A DNA stretch of 40,792 nt, from assembly GCA_946481695.1 (NCBI GenBank), contig CAMLON010000014.1:1-40792 (forward strand), in the 5' to 3' direction. The notes below the pieces were generated by a model. That model was not told the origin of the DNA. It searched no databases and saw nothing but the letters and a program-made list of their open reading frames with translations. This document shows positions 1 to 8,980 of the stretch, in pieces (the first letter of the stretch is position 1; each line of letters begins with the position of its first letter). The position numbers and the translations under genes were made by a program. Source of the DNA: an uncultured Bartonella sp. Its GTDB lineage: Bacteria > Pseudomonadota > Alphaproteobacteria > Rhizobiales > Rhizobiaceae.

Positions 1-2
1 AT

Positions 3-455
3 TATTTTGCCACTTCTGTAACCGCACTCAAAGCCGAACTGCCGGATTTCGACGAAGCGGCCGATTTTCTTTATGAAGCACGGGTGAACCAGTTGATGGC
101 GCTGGCCGATGCTTACCCTGCTTTTAAAAATGTCGATGCGATCAATGCGCAGATTGGCAACGAGCTTGCGGCCATTGTTAAAGGCGCTTTGGAAAGCGGC
201 ACCAATCCTGCGCAAACAATTTATAATTATGCAAAAAATATCGGCTTCAAGGCGAAATCTATAGCGGGGGGTGACATTGCCACAATGCGCGCCAAAAAAA
301 ACGCTGCACGCACACTCACCGCATCAAACGGGCGCGCTATTGCCGACCCGTTGAGCCTTGAAGCCATAGATGCCATGAACGACCGGCAATTTGCCGAGTG
401 GATTTCCAATCCGGGAAATGAAAGAGCCTTCAACATTCTGATGAAGGGGGAATAA
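3..455 (+). CDS. 3' end of a phage gene, probably scaffold/head assembly protein (truncated by window edge)
   Basis: The reading frame is open from the left edge to a TAA at 453-455, so only the C-terminal ~150 residues are visible. A GTG at 84 could act as a start, but the upstream codons read as a natural continuation, so I treat the gene as cut by the window. The visible part is Ala/Asn-rich, mostly helical in character, with no recognisable catalytic motif. It sits directly upstream of the major capsid gene, the usual place of the scaffold or a head-assembly factor. The scaffold role is inferred from position only. Confidence 0.6.
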   Translation, partial: YFATSVTALKAELPDFDEAADFLYEARVNQLMALADAYPAFKNVDAINAQIGNELAAIVKGALESGTNPAQTIYNYAKNIGFKAKSIAGGDIATMRAKKNAARTLTASNGRAIADPLSLEAIDAMNDRQFAEWISNPGNERAFNILMKGE

Positions 456-765
456 GCTTTTTGCAAAATAAGTTTTTTATAGGGAGCCTGTTTTTTAAAG
501 CCTGATTTGAGAGACTTCTGTTTCAAAAGCTTGAGCTTTAAAAACCACCGCTTGCAAAACTTCAGGCTTTCAAAACTTCAGGCTTTCAAAACCTTGAGGC
601 AAGCTTGTGCGGGTTTGTTTTGAAACTTTCAACTTTTTCTTTTGCGGATTTTCGTTTGAAATGGACGTTATCATTTTCACCCACCGGAGGTTTTCCGGTT
701 TCGTTGGTTCGCTCGCGTTAAAGCGACAAAAAGCTTGAAAATCAATTGAATTTTAGGAGGCCATA
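456..765. other. Gap between scaffold-like and capsid genes; tandem repeat and small hairpin
   Basis: No gene seen. It holds a perfect 16-bp tandem duplication (556-587) and a short inverted repeat ACCGGA/TCCGGT (683-688 and 694-699, 5-nt loop). The last part carries the capsid gene's Shine-Dalgarno, AGGAGG at 755-760. The hairpin lacks a T-run, so it is more likely a processing or mRNA-stability element than a terminator; this is inference. Confidence 0.45.
556..587. repeat. Perfect 16-bp tandem duplication
   Basis: Two adjacent identical copies of AAAACTTCAGGCTTTC, followed by AAAACC. One of several two-copy tandem duplications in the intergenic DNA of this window. Confidence 0.85.
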
Positions 766-1884
766 ATGGCTATTACATCCATCGGGGTGAACGACCCTCT
801 GGCTGTTCGTGCCTGGTCGAAGAAACTTGCCGTCGAAGTATCGAAAGCTACCGAGATTGCGCCTTTGATCGGAACCGACACCAACAGCATTATCCAGCTT
901 AAAGACGAAACCCAGAAAGGCGCGGGTGATACTGTCCGTTTCGGCTTGCGCACCCAGCTGATGGGGGAAGGCGTTTCGGAAGGGGTTAAACTGGAAGGCA
1001 ATGAAGAAGCCCTTTCAACCTTGAATGATGCTGTTATCATCAATGAACTTGCCCATGCTGTGAGGGTAAAAAACGAGGGCACAATCGACCAGCAGCGTGT
1101 GCTTTTCGATTTGCGCAGCGAAGCCAAAGACGGTTTGACCGACTGGTATGCCGACCGTTTGTCGCTCATGTTTTTTACCCATGTTTGCGGCTATACGGCT
1201 ACACAAATGAACTTTGAAGGGCGCACTATTTCATTGTCGCCGGTGCATTACGGTTTCAATGAGCCGACAGCCCCGACCGACAAGCGCATTATTCGCCCGA
1301 ATGGCAAAACCACTGACGAAAGCCTTGATGAAAAAGATGTGTTCAATCTTTCTCTGGTTGATAAAGCGGTGGAGCGGGCGAAATTGGCCAATCCGCGTTT
1401 GCGCCCTGTGCGTGTCGAGGGTGATAGTGTTTATGTGCTTTACCTGCACCCGACACAGGTGACGGCATTGCGCACCAACACGGCAACCGGCCAATGGCTT
1501 GATATACAAAAAGCGGCCTATCAGGGTTCGCGAGCCAAAAACCCGATTTTTGACGGCTCGCTCGGCATGTATAACGGGGTGGTTCTGCGTGAAGCCGAAC
1601 ATATTACCGAAGGTGTCAATTCTGCCGACCCGACCACGCCTGTTTCAAACACCCGCCGTGCGGTGCTTTTGGGTGCACAGGCTTCCATCGTCGCTTTCGG
1701 CAAGGACCGCGGACCAACGCGCTATAAACTGGTTGAAGAATTCTTTGACTATGAACGCGAACTCGGTGTTGCGGCAAAAACCCTGATCGGTATGAAGAAA
1801 ACAAACTTCAAACTGAAAGACAGCACGATCGGCGAACAGGATTTCGCAACCATCGTTATTTCAACCTATGCCGAGCCGCTTTAA
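766..1884 (+). CDS. Major capsid protein, N4-gp56 family
   Basis: This 372-residue protein matches the N4-gp56/DUF4043 major capsid family, an HK97-fold coat protein of podoviruses and related phages. Recognisable features are the N-terminal region MAITSIGVNDPLAVRAWSKK, the segment around residues 60-75 with GDTVRFGLRTQLMGEG, and the ELAHAVRV stretch near residue 95. Length is typical for the family. The start is firm: ATG at 766 has AGGAGG at 755-760. The preceding scaffold-like gene and the following adaptor gene fit a head-assembly module. It would form the icosahedral shell. Capsid identity is confident; subtype is from memory of the family. Confidence 0.93.
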   Translation: MAITSIGVNDPLAVRAWSKKLAVEVSKATEIAPLIGTDTNSIIQLKDETQKGAGDTVRFGLRTQLMGEGVSEGVKLEGNEEALSTLNDAVIINELAHAVRVKNEGTIDQQRVLFDLRSEAKDGLTDWYADRLSLMFFTHVCGYTATQMNFEGRTISLSPVHYGFNEPTAPTDKRIIRPNGKTTDESLDEKDVFNLSLVDKAVERAKLANPRLRPVRVEGDSVYVLYLHPTQVTALRTNTATGQWLDIQKAAYQGSRAKNPIFDGSLGMYNGVVLREAEHITEGVNSADPTTPVSNTRRAVLLGAQASIVAFGKDRGPTRYKLVEEFFDYERELGVAAKTLIGMKKTNFKLKDSTIGEQDFATIVISTYAEPL

Positions 1885-2011
1885 AACGGCATTTCAAACA
1901 GAAGGAAAAGGGGCCAATGTTCCTTTTCTTCTTCAATGCGCTGTTAAAGCCGCGTTTTTCCCCTCTTCCCGAATTTTTAAAAAACCGGTGATTTTGCTAG
2001 AGACGAAAAAA

Positions 2012-2314
2012 ATGACCCATGCTTATTCTATAGACATGCCTTCAAGCGACGATACCGACTGGATATTGATGGATTTTGAGGAGCCTGCGGCAAAAAGCGG
2101 GAATGTGCGAGATACAAATGTGCGAGATAAAAAGACCGCGCCCCTTTCCCGAAAACCGGTGAAAAAAGCGAAAGTGAAAAAACCGCAAGCGGAAACCGGA
2201 AGCACACCTCGAAACACTGCGGAAAAAGTCGCCAATTTGAAGACCTCAAGCGGAAAGAAGCGGCAGAGAACACCTAACCTGACCCCCAAGAAAAACCGGA
2301 AAACAAAGGTTTAA
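2012..2314 (+). CDS. Small Lys-rich phage protein, function unknown
   Basis: The 100-residue protein begins with an acidic segment (residues 7-27: several Asp/Glu, a W and aromatic residues) and ends in a long Lys/Arg/Pro/Thr-rich tail from about residue 43. The same frame can be extended to an ATG at 1868, but those 48 codons overlap the capsid gene and read like a spacer; the ATG at 2012 is the better start although its ribosome site is weak. It lies 4 bp before the adaptor gene, so it belongs to the head operon. A basic, disordered tail suggests DNA or capsid-interior contact, but that is a guess. Confidence 0.6.
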   Translation: MTHAYSIDMPSSDDTDWILMDFEEPAAKSGNVRDTNVRDKKTAPLSRKPVKKAKVKKPQAETGSTPRNTAEKVANLKTSSGKKRQRTPNLTPKKNRKTKV

Positions 2315-2318
2315 TACC

Positions 2319-3014
2319 ATGGCCATTATCATTTCCACGACAGGGCCGATTACAAGTCTTCCCACGCCTCTCCAGCCGAAAAACAAAAACTTTTCGGATA
2401 TGATTGCCGTTATTCAGGATGAAATTGACGACACGACAAATGAATATTTCAGCCAGATTCAGGAAGCAATCTATTCTTCTATCCGCTTTTCGGCACGTGA
2501 GCCGCTTTATTTCAATGAAACGCGCGATATTACCTTTTTGACGACTAAAAATCAGGACTGGTATGGCGAAACAACCGAAAAGGAGATTGCAAGTGCCGCC
2601 GGTATCCGCTTTGTCTTTCTCGAAAAATCTCACGGAAACGCAAAAAGGCTTAACCTCAATTCCCCGCAGGAACTTGAAAGCGCGGGTTCAGCCCATGGCG
2701 AACCTTATGCCTATTGTTATTTTGGGAAAAAACTGCGGCTCTTTCCCTGCCCTGACAAGGTTTACAAAATAAGGCTGATGATTGAACCCTACCGGCTTGA
2801 AGAAGTTTTGAAGGCCGATGAGGAATCCCCTTGGTTTGTCGATGCGTTCGACCTTGTCAAAGCGCGGGCAAAATACGAGCTTTATAAAGATATTTTGAAA
2901 GATGCCGATAGCGCTCGAACAGCGTTTGCCGATTTTAACGAGCAGCTTTCTGCGCTTAAAGCGGAAACTTCGCGGCGCAATGGTAGCGGCAAAATCAAAG
3001 CAACGGTGTTTTAA
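2319..3014 (+). CDS. Head-tail adaptor (SU10-type adaptor protein)
   Basis: The 231-residue protein has a helical N-terminal half starting with an acidic segment after residue ~25 (MIAVIQDEIDDTTNEYFSQI), then a beta-rich middle (LRLFPCPDKVYKIRLMIEPY) and a C-terminal helix that keeps the pattern AKYELYKDILKDA. This layout matches adaptor/connector proteins located between capsid and tail genes in SU10-like podoviruses. It would bind the portal and the nozzle, closing the filled head. The stop codon abuts the ATG of the next gene (3015), pointing to translational coupling. Assignment comes from pattern and position; a profile search would settle it. Confidence 0.68.
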   Translation: MAIIISTTGPITSLPTPLQPKNKNFSDMIAVIQDEIDDTTNEYFSQIQEAIYSSIRFSAREPLYFNETRDITFLTTKNQDWYGETTEKEIASAAGIRFVFLEKSHGNAKRLNLNSPQELESAGSAHGEPYAYCYFGKKLRLFPCPDKVYKIRLMIEPYRLEEVLKADEESPWFVDAFDLVKARAKYELYKDILKDADSARTAFADFNEQLSALKAETSRRNGSGKIKATVF

Positions 3015-4481
3015 ATGACATTTTTAACCATAGCTGAATATCGCCCCGACATTGCCGACATCAATAGCGACTATAGCGATGATATATTGAATGTTTTGCC
3101 AGCCGACGGCAGTTATATTCCAATGCCCGGCTTCAAAGCGTTTTCCAAGCCGTTTCCGGAAAAACCTTATGGAGCCTATGCTGCACGGTCACTTGACGGA
3201 ACAACCTCGGTTTTTGCGGGAACTGCAAAAAAACTTTTTGTCCTCGACAATACCGATCTTTCCTGGCGCGACATCACTCAAACGGGAAAAATCTATTCCG
3301 CTTCCGATGAGGCACGCTGGTCTTTTGCTTCTTTCGGCAATTATATTATCGCCGTCAACAAAAACGACCCGCCACAGGTTTTCGAGCTTAACCGTTCGGC
3401 AAAATTCCGCAATCTTGGCGGAAATCCGCCACGGGCGGGAGCTGTCAAAGTGTGGGGCGATTTTGTTTGCCTCATGCAATTGCCGGATAATCCCAACCGC
3501 GTTTACTGGTCAGGCCTTAATGATGCGGAATTCTGGGCAGTAGGAGAAAAGTCTTGCGACTATCAGGATTTTCCGGATGGGGGCAGTGTTCAAGGATCGA
3601 GTGAAGCGACGAACCCGATTATTTTTTTGCAATCGGCGATTTATCGCGGCACATTCATTCCCGGTTCCGACATCATATTTTCATTCCAGAAAATTCATGA
3701 CAAACGCGGCGCCAAATCATCCAATTCGATCAGCAGTCGCGGTGAATTTTCCTTTTATGCCGATGAAGGCGGTTTTTTCCAGATTACCAGCGATGGCGCG
3801 GTGACACCTATCGGCTTTGAAAAAATCGATCGCTCGGTCTTTACCCGCATGAATGCCAATAATCTTGCCGAAATGTTCTGTGCAATCGACCCTTTCTATA
3901 ACCGCGTTTATTGGGCAATGGATTATAACGGTTCGGGCGTGATGAACGAATTGATGGTCTATGACTGGGGCCTGCAAAAATGGACAGTTATCAACATTGC
4001 GGCAAGCAGCATCATGCCGATTTATACGAGCGGCTACACGCTGGACGGGCTTGATAATATTTCCACTATTCTGGAAAATTTGCCGTTTTCGCTGGATAGC
4101 AAAATCTGGCAAGGCGGTGCGCCCATTCTTGGCGCTTTTTCCGTTGATTACCGTTTGGGCTCCTTTTCGGGAGAAGCGATGGAAGCAATTGTTTCCTCGC
4201 AGGAAATTGCAGCCCCCAATGGCGATATCAAGCGGCTGGAAAATGTTATTGCACAAATAGACACGAATGAAGCCTTGCTTGCAATCGGTGCAAGAATGCG
4301 AAGAACTCCGCAAGAACCGGTAAAATGGTCAGGTGAAAAAAGCCCCTCTTATAATACCGGCCGTTACCATGGCCGCTCGCGGGCGCGTTTTCACAAATTT
4401 CGCCTGCGTGTTCCGGCGGGTGAAAAATGGTCGCATATCGCCGGCTTCAATGTTGATTTTACAAGAGCCGGAAAAAGATGA
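3015..4481 (+). CDS. Beta-propeller tail-hub protein, P22 gp10-like (packaged DNA stabilisation)
   Basis: The 488-residue protein is beta-rich throughout, with recurring short strands and turns (WSFASFGNYIIAVN, VWGDFVCLMQLPDNPNRVYWSG, NRVYWAMDYN) typical of propeller blades. Size and place fit P22 gp10-type head-completion proteins, which sit under the portal and stop DNA leaking out. It starts immediately after the adaptor stop codon and overlaps the next gene by 4 bp (ATGA, 4478-4481). No signal peptide or transmembrane segment. The gp10-like label is inference from fold pattern, length and order; it might instead be a nozzle protein of SU10 type. Confidence 0.62.
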   Translation: MTFLTIAEYRPDIADINSDYSDDILNVLPADGSYIPMPGFKAFSKPFPEKPYGAYAARSLDGTTSVFAGTAKKLFVLDNTDLSWRDITQTGKIYSASDEARWSFASFGNYIIAVNKNDPPQVFELNRSAKFRNLGGNPPRAGAVKVWGDFVCLMQLPDNPNRVYWSGLNDAEFWAVGEKSCDYQDFPDGGSVQGSSEATNPIIFLQSAIYRGTFIPGSDIIFSFQKIHDKRGAKSSNSISSRGEFSFYADEGGFFQITSDGAVTPIGFEKIDRSVFTRMNANNLAEMFCAIDPFYNRVYWAMDYNGSGVMNELMVYDWGLQKWTVINIAASSIMPIYTSGYTLDGLDNISTILENLPFSLDSKIWQGGAPILGAFSVDYRLGSFSGEAMEAIVSSQEIAAPNGDIKRLENVIAQIDTNEALLAIGARMRRTPQEPVKWSGEKSPSYNTGRYHGRSRARFHKFRLRVPAGEKWSHIAGFNVDFTRAGKR

Positions 4482-4921
4482 GCTATCAAATCTATCTCAC
4501 TGAAAACTGGCCTTATGAACGGATGAAACGCTATAGCGGCGATCTCACAGAGGCGATGAAGAAAATCGCCCGTCGTTTTCCCGACGACATATCATTTCAA
4601 ACAATGGCAGAAGAAATTGCAAGTGGCGAGCGGCAATTGTGGATCATTGTTGACGAGAAAGAAAACTTTGTAGCCTTCGTCACCTCGCATATCGAAATTC
4701 TGGCGAGCGGGAAAAAACGTGTCGAACTCCTCGAATTAGCCGGTCACGGCGGCGAGAAAATAGCCGATATGATCGAACCGATAGAAGAATGGGCAAAAAC
4801 CATCGGCGCATCCGAAATTTGCCCCATCGGTCGCATCGGCTGGCCAAAAATCATGCGCACACATGGCTATCGGCCAAGCGTGGTCAAATATCGAAAGGAA
4901 TTGAACAATGGGCGGAAGTAG
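4478..4921 (+). CDS. Phage GNAT-like protein of the head-tail module
   Basis: The 147-residue protein has the order of a small GNAT fold: N-terminal helices (residues 10-45), a strand pair with LWIIVDEKENFVAFVTSHIEIL (52-75), the central ELLELAGHGGEKIADM segment in place of the acetyl-CoA loop, then IGASEICPIGRIGWPKIMRTHGYRP. Such GNAT-like proteins occur next to gp10/ejection genes in many podovirus-type prophages, and their substrate is unknown. It overlaps both neighbours (4 bp upstream, 14 bp downstream). The usual acetyl-CoA motif Q/RxxGxG/A is reduced to GHGGEK, so catalytic activity is doubtful. Confidence 0.6.
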   Translation: MSYQIYLTENWPYERMKRYSGDLTEAMKKIARRFPDDISFQTMAEEIASGERQLWIIVDEKENFVAFVTSHIEILASGKKRVELLELAGHGGEKIADMIEPIEEWAKTIGASEICPIGRIGWPKIMRTHGYRPSVVKYRKELNNGRK

Positions 4922-5957
4922 CGGAAAAGGTGCAAAAACCACACAAACGAAGACCGAGACATCAGCCCCGCCGGAATGGGCAGCACCACTCTTCAAGCGC
5001 TCGGCCGAGGATGTCATGGACCTTTATAATTCCGGTCAGGGTGGCAATGTTTATCAAGGCTCGCGGGTGACCGACTTAAGCGAGGTAACAAAAAATGCCA
5101 TTAGCGGGCTTGGAAACGCCACCGCCAATTATGGCAACAGCTATTTGCAAGGTCTTGCAGGCGGCAAAAATGCGAGCGGCCAGAACCTTGCCGATATGGC
5201 TTCAGGAAAAATGCTGGGGGGAAACAGTGCCTATAATCAGGCTTTACAAAACACACTTGATAACACTGCCAATACCATCAACAGTCAAATGAGCGGTGCT
5301 GGTCGTTATGGTTCGGGCGCCCATAGCGGTGTTTTGTCTCGACAATTGGGACAGGCTGCAACAATGGCCCTTTCCAACCAGTATAATCAGGATGTTGGTA
5401 ATATGCTCAATGCCAATGAACTTATCGACAGGGCAAACAATAACCAGCTTTCAGCCGCAAGCAATTATTTTCAAGGGCAAGGCAATAATCTTCTCAATGC
5501 TTTGAAAGGCGGCACAATCCTTGACCAGAACAACCAGCAAAAACTTGATGCGGCGCGTGACCAATGGAATGAAGAAGATAATCGTGGCTGGAACCGACTT
5601 GCCATGCTTTTAAGTGCGGCTCAAGGTGCGGCCGGAAATTACGGAACGTCAAGCGGAACGCAAACAACAAAACAACAGAATGGTGCGCTCACCACAATAG
5701 GAAACGGTTTGGGTGCGCTGTCATCGCTTTTTGGTCTCTCGGACCAACGCACAAAAGAAAATATCCGCTATGCGGGCAAACGCAACGGCTACAATGTCTA
5801 TGATTTTAACTATATCGGAAGGGCTGAACGCTATCGCGGTGTTATCGCGCAAGAAATCCTTAAAACCGACCCCGATAAAGTTGTGATCCACCCCGAAAGC
5901 GGGTTGTTAATGGTCAATTACAACAAGCTCGGATTTGATATGGAAAGGCTTCTTTGA
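4908..5957 (+). CDS. Virion protein with C-terminal S74-type chaperone motif (ejection or tail protein)
   Basis: The 349-residue protein opens with a Gly/Ser/Thr-rich stretch, then a long Asn/Gln/Ala/Gly-rich region (residues ~50-255) of low complexity. Its C-terminal ~75 residues contain SDQRTKENI, which matches the S74 intramolecular chaperone/peptidase motif: Ser278 and Lys283 have the five-residue spacing of the known Ser-Lys dyad. Following it are YRGVIAQEI and the terminal VNYNKLGFDMERL. In S74 proteins this domain guides trimerisation and cuts itself off. The gene overlaps the GNAT-like gene by 14 bp. Position suggests a DNA-ejection or tail needle/fibre component; which one is not certain. 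Confidence 0.72.
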   Translation: MGGSSGKGAKTTQTKTETSAPPEWAAPLFKRSAEDVMDLYNSGQGGNVYQGSRVTDLSEVTKNAISGLGNATANYGNSYLQGLAGGKNASGQNLADMASGKMLGGNSAYNQALQNTLDNTANTINSQMSGAGRYGSGAHSGVLSRQLGQAATMALSNQYNQDVGNMLNANELIDRANNNQLSAASNYFQGQGNNLLNALKGGTILDQNNQQKLDAARDQWNEEDNRGWNRLAMLLSAAQGAAGNYGTSSGTQTTKQQNGALTTIGNGLGALSSLFGLSDQRTKENIRYAGKRNGYNVYDFNYIGRAERYRGVIAQEILKTDPDKVVIHPESGLLMVNYNKLGFDMERLL

Positions 5958-6143
5958 AGGCAAGCCATTAAGCTGTTTTAAAACGCCTTTCAGTGACATG
6001 GGAGACAAGAGGCTTGTCTACACCTGCCGCTTGAGCATGAGCCCCATAAATTTAACGACAAATCAATCAAAAGACATTGCGTGAGCATTCCGGATCCCAC
6101 CGGAAGCGCGAATAAAAAATTCCACCCGAATGGAGGCTACCTC

Positions 6144-6539
6144 ATGAATTCACATTCTTTTTTTAATTTTTGGAAAAACCACCCGTCCACTAACAATGCG
6201 CCGGTGCTGGGCTCGATTGGCCCTGCCGGATATGGTGGCCAAAACTTTAACACCGGCCTATCTGCCCCTTCCCATGAAGCGGGCGATAACAATAGAGATA
6301 ATTCTTCCGCCCCCACCACCGCTTACGGATTACTGGAAGACGGGCAAACGCAAAAAGGCCTTGAAAAAGGCGCCGGCTCACTTGCCAATGCATTGATCGC
6401 CCTCGGCAATGTTGATGCACCGCAGACAAGCTCGATGCAACTAAAACCGGTGCGTGGCCCCTCGGCTGAACAATCGGAGGCACTTTTACGGCTTCTTCAA
6501 AACATGCAGCAGAAAACCAATAACGGGGGCACAATATGA
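6144..6539 (+). CDS. Phage structural protein of unknown function, low complexity
   Basis: The start at ATG 6144 is supported by GGAGG at 6132-6136; a GTG at 6081 in the same frame lacks such a site. The 131-residue protein is rich in Asn, Gly, Ser and Pro (residues 1-75), then has a short Ala/Leu-rich helix (SLANALIALG) and a Gln-rich end. No domain recognised. It overlaps the collar-fibre gene by 4 bp (ATGA at 6536), so the two are probably translated together and it likely belongs to the tail module. Confidence 0.62.
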   Translation: MNSHSFFNFWKNHPSTNNAPVLGSIGPAGYGGQNFNTGLSAPSHEAGDNNRDNSSAPTTAYGLLEDGQTQKGLEKGAGSLANALIALGNVDAPQTSSMQLKPVRGPSAEQSEALLRLLQNMQQKTNNGGTI

Positions 6540-7477
6540 GTTCTATTTATGATTGGTCACTTTCGGCAGCAAGCAATGCCAATGCCGACAATATTATCAA
6601 CTGGACAGAAGGGCAACCGCCAAGCACGGTCAACAATTCCGCCCGCTCGATGATGCAGCGTGTGCGCGAATATATGTGTGATATTGGCGGCGACGTGACT
6701 GTCGAAGGGTCCTCTTCTCGCATTGCCATTCAGTCAAAAACACCGATAACCGCTTATATCAACGGCATAACATTGCGGTTTCGCGCTCTCGCTATGAATA
6801 TCGAGCAACCGCTGATCAGCCTCAACAATATTGATTATAAACCGGTTTTCAAAGCAACTTATCAAGGGGTGAAACCTTTGGAAAGTGGGGACATTCAGGC
6901 CGGCGCTCTCTATGAAATTGTCTTTTGCAGTTTATTGAACAATGGAAGCGGCGGCTGGTTTTTGTCTTCACCGACACCTCAACAAGCAACGCCGGCCGGT
7001 GTTATTTCAATGTATGGTGCGCCAACTGCACCCGCCGGTTGGATACCCTGCGACGGACGCCTGATATCAAGAACACAATATGGCGCGCTGTTTTCAGCCA
7101 TTGGCGAATGGTGGGGAAGAGGCGACGGACAAACAACCTTTGCCGTGCCGGATTTGCGTGGTGTTTTCCTGCGCGGCGCCGATGCCGGTAAGAATATCGA
7201 CCCCAACCGTGCCTTTGCCTCTTTTCAGGATAGCCAGAACCGGTGGCACAGCCATTCCGGTTCGGTCGGTGAGGCTGGCGAACATAGCCACAGCTATACC
7301 CGTTGGGTGCATAGAGGCGAAGGGCCAGACGGCAAAAATGGCTGGGACTGGTTTGCAGAAACAACCGATTTTACCTCGATGGCCGGAAGACATAATCACA
7401 GTCTCACCATCAATGCTGACGGCGGCAATGAAGCGCGCCCGGTCAATATTGCCATTCAATATATTATCAAGGCTTGA
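6536..7477 (+). CDS. Tail fibre protein with phage tail collar domain
   Basis: The 313-residue protein carries a tail collar domain from about residue 155: PAGVISMYGAPTAPAGWIPCDG, then RTQYGALFSAIGEWWGRGDG and FAVPDLRGVFLRGAD. The C-terminal part has repeated HxH pairs (HSHSG, HSHSY, HNHSL), which in related fibres bind metal ions inside the trimer, and ends in PVNIAIQYIIKA, as in other collar fibres. It would be part of the host-recognition apparatus. Translational coupling to the preceding gene by ATGA. Confident at domain level. Confidence 0.88.
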   Translation: MSSIYDWSLSAASNANADNIINWTEGQPPSTVNNSARSMMQRVREYMCDIGGDVTVEGSSSRIAIQSKTPITAYINGITLRFRALAMNIEQPLISLNNIDYKPVFKATYQGVKPLESGDIQAGALYEIVFCSLLNNGSGGWFLSSPTPQQATPAGVISMYGAPTAPAGWIPCDGRLISRTQYGALFSAIGEWWGRGDGQTTFAVPDLRGVFLRGADAGKNIDPNRAFASFQDSQNRWHSHSGSVGEAGEHSHSYTRWVHRGEGPDGKNGWDWFAETTDFTSMAGRHNHSLTINADGGNEARPVNIAIQYIIKA

Positions 7478-7480
7478 ACA

Positions 7481-7648
7481 ATGGATGAACACCCTTTTGC
7501 AATATCCGGCATAAAAGAACCGGAGAAAATCCGCATATTGATTTATGCAAATAATCAAATGGCGCATGTTGCCCTTTCCGCACTTCTTATGCCGTTACAA
7601 AACAAGATTACCGACCTTGACAACCGTTTGAAGAAACTGGGGGTTTAA
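7481..7648 (+). CDS. Small (55 aa) tail-module protein
   Basis: A short gene lies exactly between the two fibre genes: ATG at 7481, 3 bp after the collar-fibre stop, and TAA at 7646-7648 directly followed by the ATG of the next gene. The product starts MDEHPFAISGIKEPEK and ends in a heptad-like helix (ALLMPLQNKITDLDNRLKKLGV) that could form a coiled coil. The tight packing argues that it is real. A role in fibre oligomerisation is possible but not shown. Confidence 0.62.
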   Translation: MDEHPFAISGIKEPEKIRILIYANNQMAHVALSALLMPLQNKITDLDNRLKKLGV

Positions 7649-8488
7649 ATGGCTGTACCTTATCATACACACACTTTCGAAATTCCGATTGCAACACCGC
7701 AGGATATGGCCGCACGCGCTTCCAGTGACAAAGCCGTAACACCTTCGGTTCTGGGCACGGCTGCAACAGCCGATAGAAGCGAATTTGCAACGGCCGAACA
7801 GGGCAAAAGAGCCGATAGTGCCGTTCAACCGGAAACGCTCGGCACTTTGGCGAGAAAAAACAAAGTCGTTTTAACTGAAATTGAAACAAATGGTTTGCCT
7901 TCAAACACCACTTTTCTATCCGGCAATGGTTGGCAGAGCCTTACCGGTGATGGCGATATGACAATCGCAGTCTATGACCCGTCGGGCAAGCGAACCGACG
8001 CTTTCGATATGGGGGCTATGAAAGAAACATCGAATGCCAAAATCATGACCGCCGACGAACGCCGCAAACTTGCAAATATCAACGCATTAGCCGCATCGCT
8101 ATGGAATGCCGGTGCGGATGGAACAGAAGCACTCGTTTCCCCCGTTAAATTACGAGATGCCATTAATGCCCGTTTTGGCGGCAATCCTGCAAGCGGTTGG
8201 ACGCGAATGCCTAACGGAATGCTAATTCAATGGGGGAATGCGGCGGTTGCATCGGGAAACGGATATTGGCAGATTTTTTTCCCGACTGCATTTACAAAAA
8301 AAGGCATTTTCCTGCCCACAATAGCGACGGAGTGGACGGGCGAATGGTTTGCTCCGATCGTATTTACAGCCGCGAGTGATAATACAAATCTCAATATGAG
8401 AGGTCTTCACCTACGACAAACAACAGGAACAAATAGCGTTTCTTATCTAAATTCTTGCAACGTGCAATGGTTGGCGATTGGTTACTGA
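7649..8488 (+). CDS. Tail fibre protein with gp53-like C-terminal domain
   Basis: The 279-residue protein begins MAVPYHTHTFEIP, then has Ala/Thr/Asp-rich fibre-shaft sequence (ATPQDMAARASSDKAVTPSV), and from about residue 182 a receptor-binding type domain: ASGWTRMPNGMLIQWG, YWQIFFPTAFTKKGIFLP, ending in NVQWLAIGY. The W-x-R-x-P-N-G-x-x-x-Q-W-G pattern is the hallmark of gp53-like fibre C-terminal domains. It starts directly after the small 55-residue gene. Host receptor is unknown. Confidence 0.85.
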   Translation: MAVPYHTHTFEIPIATPQDMAARASSDKAVTPSVLGTAATADRSEFATAEQGKRADSAVQPETLGTLARKNKVVLTEIETNGLPSNTTFLSGNGWQSLTGDGDMTIAVYDPSGKRTDAFDMGAMKETSNAKIMTADERRKLANINALAASLWNAGADGTEALVSPVKLRDAINARFGGNPASGWTRMPNGMLIQWGNAAVASGNGYWQIFFPTAFTKKGIFLPTIATEWTGEWFAPIVFTAASDNTNLNMRGLHLRQTTGTNSVSYLNSCNVQWLAIGY

Positions 8489-8489
8489 T

Positions 8490-8954
8490 ATGAAAAAAGC
8501 AAAATTCGATGAAAATGGCTCCCCTGCGGCATTTTACGACACGAACGCATACGATGACCCATCAGCTGTTATTCCGCCGGATGCCGTCGAAATCACAGAT
8601 GAGCAATGGATGGCCTGCCTCACCAACCCACGCGGTTGGAAATGGGAAAATGGCGGATTGGTAAAGTACACGCCACCACCCCCTGCCCCCGTATTTCCTC
8701 AGCTATCAGCGAGGCAATTCTGGCAGGCGGCTTTTGCTATCGGTATTAGAGAAGAAGACCTGATTGCAGACATCGCAAATAAGGACAACCCTTTTTACAT
8801 TGCAGATGATAAAGACCGCGAAAGCGCACTCATTGATATTTCCAAGGCAACAAGCTTTACCCGCAATTACTGGCTTTTGAAAAAAATGGCCGAAGTCAAC
8901 AAAATTCCCGACGAGCAGCTCGATACTTTATGGGCATGGGCGGCAACTATCTAA
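8490..8954 (+). CDS. Tail fibre assembly (Tfa-like) protein
   Basis: The ATG at 8490 follows the fibre stop by one base; an upstream GTG-type start at 8478 would overlap the fibre gene. The 154-residue product begins MKKAKFDENGSPAAFYD and contains the ITDEQWMACLTNPRGWKWENGGLV segment typical of fibre chaperones, then a Pro-rich linker (PPPPAPVFP) and a helical C-terminal half (LSARQFWQAAFAIGIREEDL). Such proteins help fold or trimerise the fibre encoded just upstream. It is the last gene before a strong terminator. Confidence 0.75.
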   Translation: MKKAKFDENGSPAAFYDTNAYDDPSAVIPPDAVEITDEQWMACLTNPRGWKWENGGLVKYTPPPPAPVFPQLSARQFWQAAFAIGIREEDLIADIANKDNPFYIADDKDRESALIDISKATSFTRNYWLLKKMAEVNKIPDEQLDTLWAWAATI

Positions 8955-8980
8955 TAGGCGCGTCCACCATAAAGGACAAT

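Noticed and set aside
3717..4313. 198-residue minus-strand frame
   Set aside because: Antisense to the beta-propeller protein gene; Ile/His/Arg-rich composition and no ribosome site mark it as a shadow.
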